This document shows positions 7,401 through 9,807 of a DNA stretch of 9,807 bases, piece by piece. How positions within the stretch are numbered: position 1 is the first letter of the stretch; each line of letters opens with the position of its first letter. The stretch is from JAGLHV01 sp023132075 [NCBI: bacterium] (GTDB lineage: Bacteria; CBDUZB01; JAGLHV01), in the NCBI GenBank assembly GCA_023132075.1, contig JAGLYT010000037.1:1-9807 (forward strand), in the 5' to 3' direction. The notes under the pieces were generated by a model that was not told the DNA's origin, searched no databases, and saw only the letters and a program-made list of their open reading frames with translations. The position numbers were made by a program, and so were the translations under genes.

Positions 7401-9807
7401 TATTTTAGAGGGGTTAACGAAAGCAAAAAAGAAATTAGTCATAGCTGAATGGAAAAGATATGTAGAGATGTCTTTAACTGCACATTACTGTTATGAGACA
7501 GATAAAGATTATAAATTGGAACTGAATTTGAAGACTAAAAGAATGGAAGTAGTAATTATCGATGCTGAAAGTGGGAAACCTGTATACGGAAGAAGATGGC
7601 AGGGTGGACTGCATTCTGCACTTGAGGCAAAAGAAGGATTAATGATAGAGCCGGAAGCATTAACAATGTCAACTAAGAATATATCTAAATTTTTAAGTTT
7701 ATCTAATATGGTTGGATTTAGCGGAACAAGTGCAACTATAGATGAGGAAGTAATGGAAAATTTGTATGGTAAGAAAACGGTTGAGTTGGGAGGAGAGATG
7801 GAAACCTTAAGAAAAGAAATAAATCCGGTAAATTTATATAAGACTCAAAGAGAAAAAGACGAAGCAGTAGTCACTGAAATATTAAATTCTCACTTTGCTA
7901 CCGGCAATTCTTTTGCTTCCAAATGGATGGAAGACAATGAACCTGACTATGGTTATGAAGAAGGTATGCCGATATTAGTAAAAGTCGGGTTTACCAAAGA
8001 AGCGGAACAATTAAGGGGTAAATTGATTGCCGAAGCAAAAAGAACCGGTAGAAAATTAGATGAAAATAATATAAGGATTATGACCGCCAGTAATTATGAT
8101 GAAATTGATGATGTTATTGAACAAGCCGGCAAACCGGGAATGATTACCATAGTGACTCCTTTAGGGGGCAGGGGTATGGATATAAAATTAGCCGAAGAGG
8201 TAGCCGAATATGGAGGAATGTTAGCTATATCAACATCATTGGATGAATTTGAATCTTCGCTTATCCAGTTTCAGGGCAGGGTCGGACGAAAAGGAGCAGC
8301 TGGTGTATGGGAAGCTTTTTATTCATTACAGGATGAAGTATTTTTAACTTATAACGAACTTGTTCCCGAAGGAATGAATTGGCTTGAAAACGCATTTAGA
8401 AAGACTGAAACGGGAGAAGCGCTTCAAAAAGAAAAAACAACGTATGTGTTAACAGAGATACAAAAAGTAATTAAAAAACACCGTCTCTGGATGAATAAAC
8501 AGCAGGAGGAATATGCCGATTATATTGATAATTTAAGTGTCGAATATTTTGGTTTAAGAGAGAAAGTTTTAACAGGTGTAACAAATGATGCGGAAAGAAA
8601 ACATATGTTAACTGAAATGGATGGCTTGTTGGCTGAGTTTCTTACCGGAACAGAAAGTGTAAAAAGAGATTTATATGAAGCATTAATGGAATATGACTGG
8701 AAACAGCAGATACTACAAATGGATATGTATGTTGAATACATTGATAATGTAAATGAATCGTATAGAAACTTAATGACTAATATAGAAAAGATACACGGTT
8801 TTAAAGAAACAGGTATAGCGATTGAGAAGGAAAAGTTTAAAGTGGGGTATTTGCAGAATTTGGTAAAAGGTATTGCGATAACAGGGGCAGCAATAATAGG
8901 CTATTTCCTCTATCGGCAGATATTTGACATTATAGGCGGGCAGGGTTTAAGCGTATTATCAGACACAACAGTGGTTACGTCCGTTCTTACAGCATTTGGT
9001 TTAGGCCAGGTACCCTGGTTAATTTTAGGTGTAGTTGGTTTTAGCACATTGATTGCTACGCTATATGTGCGTAATAATTATTTAAATAGAGTGATGATGG
9101 CAGATAAAAGCGTAAGGAATCTGAGGTTGTTTTTAAAAGGCGTTCAAGAAGGCAATTTCTTAAACGTATTATCTAAATTTCTTTCACAGCAATTGTTAAA
9201 TTTAATTAGTTACCTTGGTCCGATGGCCGGCATTATTATGTATGTTGCAGGGACGGTTTTGCCTCCTTCTTTACTATTTGTATCGCCGGATCTGCTTATT
9301 ATGGCAGCAACGGTTTTAAGTATAGCAGGATTAGCGGCTAGTTTATTGGTTGTGGCAATGAATAGAGCAGCGTTAAAGGAAGGATACCCTATACCTGTAA
9401 CGAGAGCGGGGAGGTTAGTAAGGAGTAGTATAAGTAGTTTAGTTGCGGTGACTTTTATTGTATTTTTCTGGCAGGTGGGGGGAGTTGTTATAGGAGAGAT
9501 TTTTGGTGCAGGGATAGTCGGATTGGCTATTTTGTATGCAAACCGAATGACATCCAAAGAAAAGTCAGCAGATATAAAAATGATAATGTTAGGTATTATT
9601 TCCGGGGGTGTGGCGTTTATCGGATTATCATATTTAATATCTTTCTATGGAATAATTGCTGGTTTAATTCCTATGGCATTAGTTATGTTAGTACCTTTTG
9701 TAATAAGTGGCATTTTATATTTTCTTGCCCAATATGATTTGACTAAAAAATTGGTTCCGATAAAAGTGAAAGTAGAGGAAAAACCTGCTCCAATTAAGAA
9801 AGCTATG
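1..9807 (+). CDS. Internal fragment of a giant SecA-like, multi-pass membrane protein (no start or stop in window)
   Basis: Frame 1 is open for all 3,269 codons; I translated every line and found no TAA, TAG or TGA. The first codon is Pro and the last Met, so neither end is native. The chain contains, in order, a partial SecA-like module, a charged helical region, a membrane-helix cluster, a tandem helical repeat, a second helical domain, a near-complete SecA-like ATPase and a second membrane-helix cluster, joined by Pro/Val/Glu/Lys linkers. Ordinary SecA is about 800-1,000 residues, so this is far beyond the family. Published giant genes of Omnitrophota typically combine divergent SecA-like helicase domains with many membrane segments, which fits well. 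Only seven cysteines are present. No frameshift is seen. Function beyond a membrane-anchored ATPase is unknown. It could be several fused ancestral genes, but no internal stop or spacer separates them. Confidence 0.97.
1093..1350 (+). other. Helical insertion between SecA motifs V and VI of module 1
   Basis: Residues 365-450 are Glu/Lys/Arg-rich and look continuously helical (for example the LLMEEMLSDLRAERN stretch at 386-400). They lie between GRGFD (348-352) and the motif VI arginines (470, 473). That spacing is about 115 residues, longer than in ordinary SecA. This is an insertion in, or replacement of, the strand that normally carries the GTERHESRR segment; GFQEVYQVDD at 449-458 probably corresponds to the recovered strand. 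Confidence 0.45.
1471..2970 (+). other. Long charged helical region following SecA-like module 1
   Basis: Residues 491-990 are Glu/Lys/Arg/Gln-rich with regular hydrophobic spacing, few prolines and no hydrophobic run long enough for a membrane helix. The region occupies the place of the helical scaffold and wing domains of SecA but is far longer, and I cannot align it convincingly to them. Parts such as 561-605 look like coiled coil. A P-loop-like GQAGKS lies at 937-942. The region probably folds as helical bundles or a stalk on the cytoplasmic side. No family is recognised. Confidence 0.55.
2971..3081 (+). other. Interdomain linker 1, Val/Glu/Pro-rich
   Basis: Residues 991-1027 are dominated by V, E, A, K and P, with repeated EV(A/V/P) and KKPAEV-type units. 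Such low-complexity acidic stretches are expected to be extended and flexible. It separates the helical region that follows SecA-like module 1 from the coiled-coil stalk leading into the membrane. The same composition recurs at three later module boundaries. Confidence 0.65.
3082..3480 (+). other. Coiled-coil-like stalk before membrane cluster 1
   Basis: Residues 1028-1160 contain long runs with heptad-like spacing of I/L/V and many E, K, Q and N residues (for example 1036-1058, 1064-1085 and 1098-1126). One break at MEVPED (1087-1092) suggests two antiparallel helices. The stretch ends in basic residues just ahead of the first membrane helix, consistent with a cytoplasmic location. No enzymatic motif is visible. 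Confidence 0.5.
3490..3909 (+). other. Membrane-helix cluster 1 (about four helices, two hairpins)
   Basis: Hydrophobic stretches lie at residues 1164-1182, 1187-1207, 1251-1270 and 1271-1303; the last is long and could hold more than one helix. The first pair is separated by only NGLSF (1183-1187). The 42-residue loop between the pairs is rich in lysine and has KK at 1208-1209. The flanks, K1160/K1163 before and QKTK (1304-1307) after, are also basic. By the positive-inside rule the long loops face the cytoplasm and only short turns are outside. An even helix count would keep the SecA-like modules on both sides in the cytoplasm. Confidence 0.8.
3994..4581 (+). repeat. Tandem helical repeat, copy A
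   Basis: Residues 1332-1527. This is the first of two homologous units in direct tandem. Shared landmarks with copy B are RLEEN (1339-1343), the YW pair (1395-1396), NKAVND (1422-1427) with FCG just after, the KDVS..A..AR block, YWF (1491-1493), and KVLT..IAQAK.DL.NIV ending near 1516. The unit is helical, charged and cytoplasmic by its position after membrane cluster 1. It contains one of the chain's seven cysteines (C1434), conserved in copy B. No known family is recognised. Confidence 0.85.
4624..5187 (+). repeat. Tandem helical repeat, copy B
   Basis: Residues 1542-1729. The unit aligns with copy A over its whole length. About half of the roughly 145 positions from Y1588 onward are identical in my hand alignment, with a single-residue gap; the leading part is weaker and needs a larger gap. 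Shared landmarks are RLEEN (1549-1553), YW (1598-1599), NKAVND (1625-1630), LCG (1636-1638), YWF (1693-1695) and IAQAKGDL.NIV. Similarity continues weakly past the unit (IAxxAxQLA follows both copies), hinting at a worn third unit after it. Confidence 0.85.
5188..5424 (+). other. Helical segment after the tandem repeats, possible decayed third unit
   Basis: Residues 1730-1808 are charged and helical. The first few residues (QYAGQLA) match the SNAVQLA that follows copy A, but the RLEEN, YW and NKAVND landmarks are absent. It is therefore either a truncated or diverged third repeat or an unrelated helical pair. It ends at the start of linker 2. Confidence 0.35.
5425..5505 (+). other. Interdomain linker 2, Glu/Val/Pro-rich
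   Basis: Residues 1809-1835 have the same composition as the other linkers (VEVEKVV, PPEVEAKPVEE). It marks the end of the tandem-repeat module. An amphipathic segment starting at FARIIGDVFARTLRPF (1838-1852) follows immediately. Confidence 0.65.
5917..5967 (+). other. HExxE...GHE motif (possible remnant metal site)
   Basis: Residues 1973-1989 hold H1974-E1975-x-x-E1978, then H1984-E1985 in a GVGHEQAKE context. Two His-Glu pairs ten residues apart on predicted helices could bind a metal. Classical zinc peptidases need HExxH plus a third ligand, which I do not see, so protease activity should not be assumed. Confidence 0.3.
5998..6255 (+). repeat. Three mTERF-like ~30-residue helical repeats
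   Basis: Units start near residues 2001 (EERMEKIAMLEAAGF), 2031 (IKERITFLNELKESG) and 2060 (LKERVEALIEMGI). The conserved arginines are at 2004, 2034 and 2063, about 30 residues apart. The pattern ERΦxxLxxxG followed by a Pro-containing helix (YAPAV, ITPEL) matches the mTERF helical repeat. In eukaryotes mTERF proteins bind nucleic acid; in this context a protein-binding superhelix is as likely. Confidence 0.45.
6391..6543 (+). other. Interdomain linker 3, Glu/Val/Lys/Pro-rich with short KP repeats
   Basis: Residues 2131-2181 carry irregular repeats of the form EVAKP, EVTKP, EVKPP, EVAKPP. This is the longest of the linkers and lies immediately upstream of SecA-like module 2. It is expected to be an extended, flexible tether. 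Confidence 0.7.
6790..6813 (+). other. Walker A (motif I) of SecA-like module 2
   Basis: Residues 2264-2271 read KTSGGKTL, matching the SecA consensus KTGEGKTL. Lys2269 and Thr2270 should contact the nucleotide phosphates and Mg2+. An aromatic/Leu-rich helix lies just upstream (AFLLAELEQF), followed by the usual Ala-rich helix (AAAYLRV). Confidence 0.9.
7165..7182 (+). other. Walker B / DEVD (motif II) of SecA-like module 2
   Basis: Residues 2389-2394 read LIDEVD, identical in its core to SecA IDEVD. Glu2392 is the expected catalytic base. It lies 123 residues after the Walker A lysine, a plausible SecA spacing. Confidence 0.9.
8581..8859 (+). other. Helical connector between SecA-like module 2 and membrane cluster 2
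   Basis: Residues 2861-2953 are charged helices (for example ERKHMLTEMDGLLAEF and EYDWKQQILQMDM). They continue the scaffold-like helix of module 2 and run into basic residues (K2943, K2945, K2947, K2956) ahead of the first membrane helix. It is much shorter than the region after module 1. No SEC-C zinc motif is present. It probably couples the ATPase to the membrane part. Confidence 0.5.
8860..9729 (+). other. Membrane-helix cluster 2 (about eight helices, four hairpins)
   Basis: Hydrophobic helices lie near residues 2954-2971, 3004-3023, 3065-3088, 3097-3120, 3145-3161, 3164-3180, 3194-3215 and 3217-3243. Basic loops lie at 3024-3062 (VRNNYLNR...KSVRNLR), 3121-3144 and 3181-3193, and KK follows at 3249-3250. 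All of these should be cytoplasmic by the positive-inside rule. The intervening turns are short and poorly charged, apart from the roughly 30-residue turn of the first hairpin. There is no resemblance I can name to SecY or a transporter family. It probably anchors module 2, and may form a channel-like or membrane-shaping element (speculation). Confidence 0.85.
9751..9807 (+). other. Start of interdomain linker 4, Val/Lys/Glu/Pro-rich, cut by window end
   Basis: Residues 3251-3269 (LVPIKVKVEEKPAPIKK...) have the same composition as the three earlier linkers. This predicts that another folded module follows downstream rather than the C-terminus of the protein. Confidence 0.55.

Larger units (their letters stand above)
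6544..8580 (+). other. SecA-like module 2, near-complete DEAD-type ATPase with intact catalytic motifs
   Basis: Residues 2182-2860 follow SecA from end to end. Walker A is KTSGGKTL at 2264-2271 (SecA KTGEGKTL). Motif Ia is TLAERDALE at 2299-2307 (YLAQRDAE). ADVVYGTT at 2353-2360 matches ADITYGTN. Walker B is LIDEVD at 2389-2394. LTAH at 2492-2495 and YGRRWQGGLHSALEAKEG at 2529-2546 match the preprotein-crosslinking region. GFSGTSA at 2572-2578 matches GMTGTA. GGRGMDI at 2722-2728 is motif V. Q2756 to G2768, with R2760 and R2763, is motif VI, though Q-K and D-A changes are present. A scaffold-like helix follows from 2821 (IQKVIKKHR...EEYADYID). The cysteine-rich SecA tail is absent. ATP hydrolysis is likely. 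Export of preproteins is not established: the module is fused to membrane hairpins and is unlikely to be the cell's housekeeping SecA. Confidence 0.9.

Noticed and set aside
6544-8580. Calling module 2 the housekeeping preprotein translocase subunit secA.
   Set aside because: It is divergent at several conserved positions, lacks the C-terminal zinc motif, and is fused on both sides to linkers and membrane clusters; a gene symbol would mislead.
316-9557. Reverse-strand ORFs of 67-150 residues at 316-519, 784-987, 2457-2909, 3651-4043, 5556-5813, 6648-6977, 8520-8741 and 9210-9557.
   Set aside because: All lie antisense to the continuous forward ORF, have low-complexity Ser/Phe/Ile/Leu-rich products typical of antisense reading of AT-rich Glu/Lys genes, and show no recognisable motif.
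1-9807. Splitting the window into several genes at internal ATG codons.
   Set aside because: There is no stop codon anywhere in frame, no spacer, and each candidate start falls inside a domain or linker. GGAG-like strings before ATG codons are common in Glu/Gly codons and carry no weight here.
1-9807. Promoters, terminators, riboswitches, tRNA or rRNA genes, CRISPR arrays, insertion sequences and origins.
   Set aside because: Every base is accounted for by the coding frame. I saw no array of direct repeats with spacers, no inverted repeats flanking a transposase, and no RNA-gene-like stretch. The only repeats seen are the protein-level ones described.

Overview
The window is a single open reading frame. 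Frame 1 of the + strand reads through all 3,269 codons (9,807 bases) without a stop. It begins mid-protein (first codon ccc, Pro) and ends without a stop, so both termini lie outside. There is no intergenic DNA, and I see no promoter, terminator, RNA gene, mobile element or CRISPR array. Below, residue n means the nth codon of the window; the true residue numbers are unknown.

Organism: the DNA is AT-rich (about 40% GC by eye, not computed). The architecture is a divergent SecA-like DEAD-type ATPase, repeated clusters of membrane helices and long charged helical regions in one enormous polypeptide. From published work on giant bacterial genes, this is typical of Candidatus Omnitrophota (former OP3), ultra-small and often predatory or episymbiotic bacteria. 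The assignment is inference from architecture; no taxonomic marker is present.

Layout by residue: 1-490, the C-terminal part of SecA-like module 1 (degenerate; its first nucleotide-binding half is upstream). 491-990, charged helical region. 991-1027, Pro/Val/Glu/Lys linker. 1028-1160, coiled-coil-like stalk. 1164-1303, membrane cluster 1 (probably two hairpins). 1332-1729, two tandem copies of a roughly 190-residue helical repeat. 1809-1835, linker. 1837-2130, helical domain with an HExxE/GHE motif and three roughly 30-residue mTERF-like repeats. 2131-2181, linker. 2182-2860, SecA-like module 2, near full length and with intact ATPase motifs. 2861-2953, helical connector. 2954-3243, membrane cluster 2 (four hairpins). 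From 3251, a new linker begins.

Working model (inference): the order [SecA-like ATPase - helical region - membrane hairpins - linker] occurs twice, about 2,290 residues apart. Basic loops place all large domains on the cytoplasmic side, with only short turns outside. This stretch would then be a membrane-anchored chain of motor-like modules at the inner face of the cytoplasmic membrane. Module 2 looks catalytically competent; module 1 looks decayed or regulatory. What the motor acts on cannot be told from the window.
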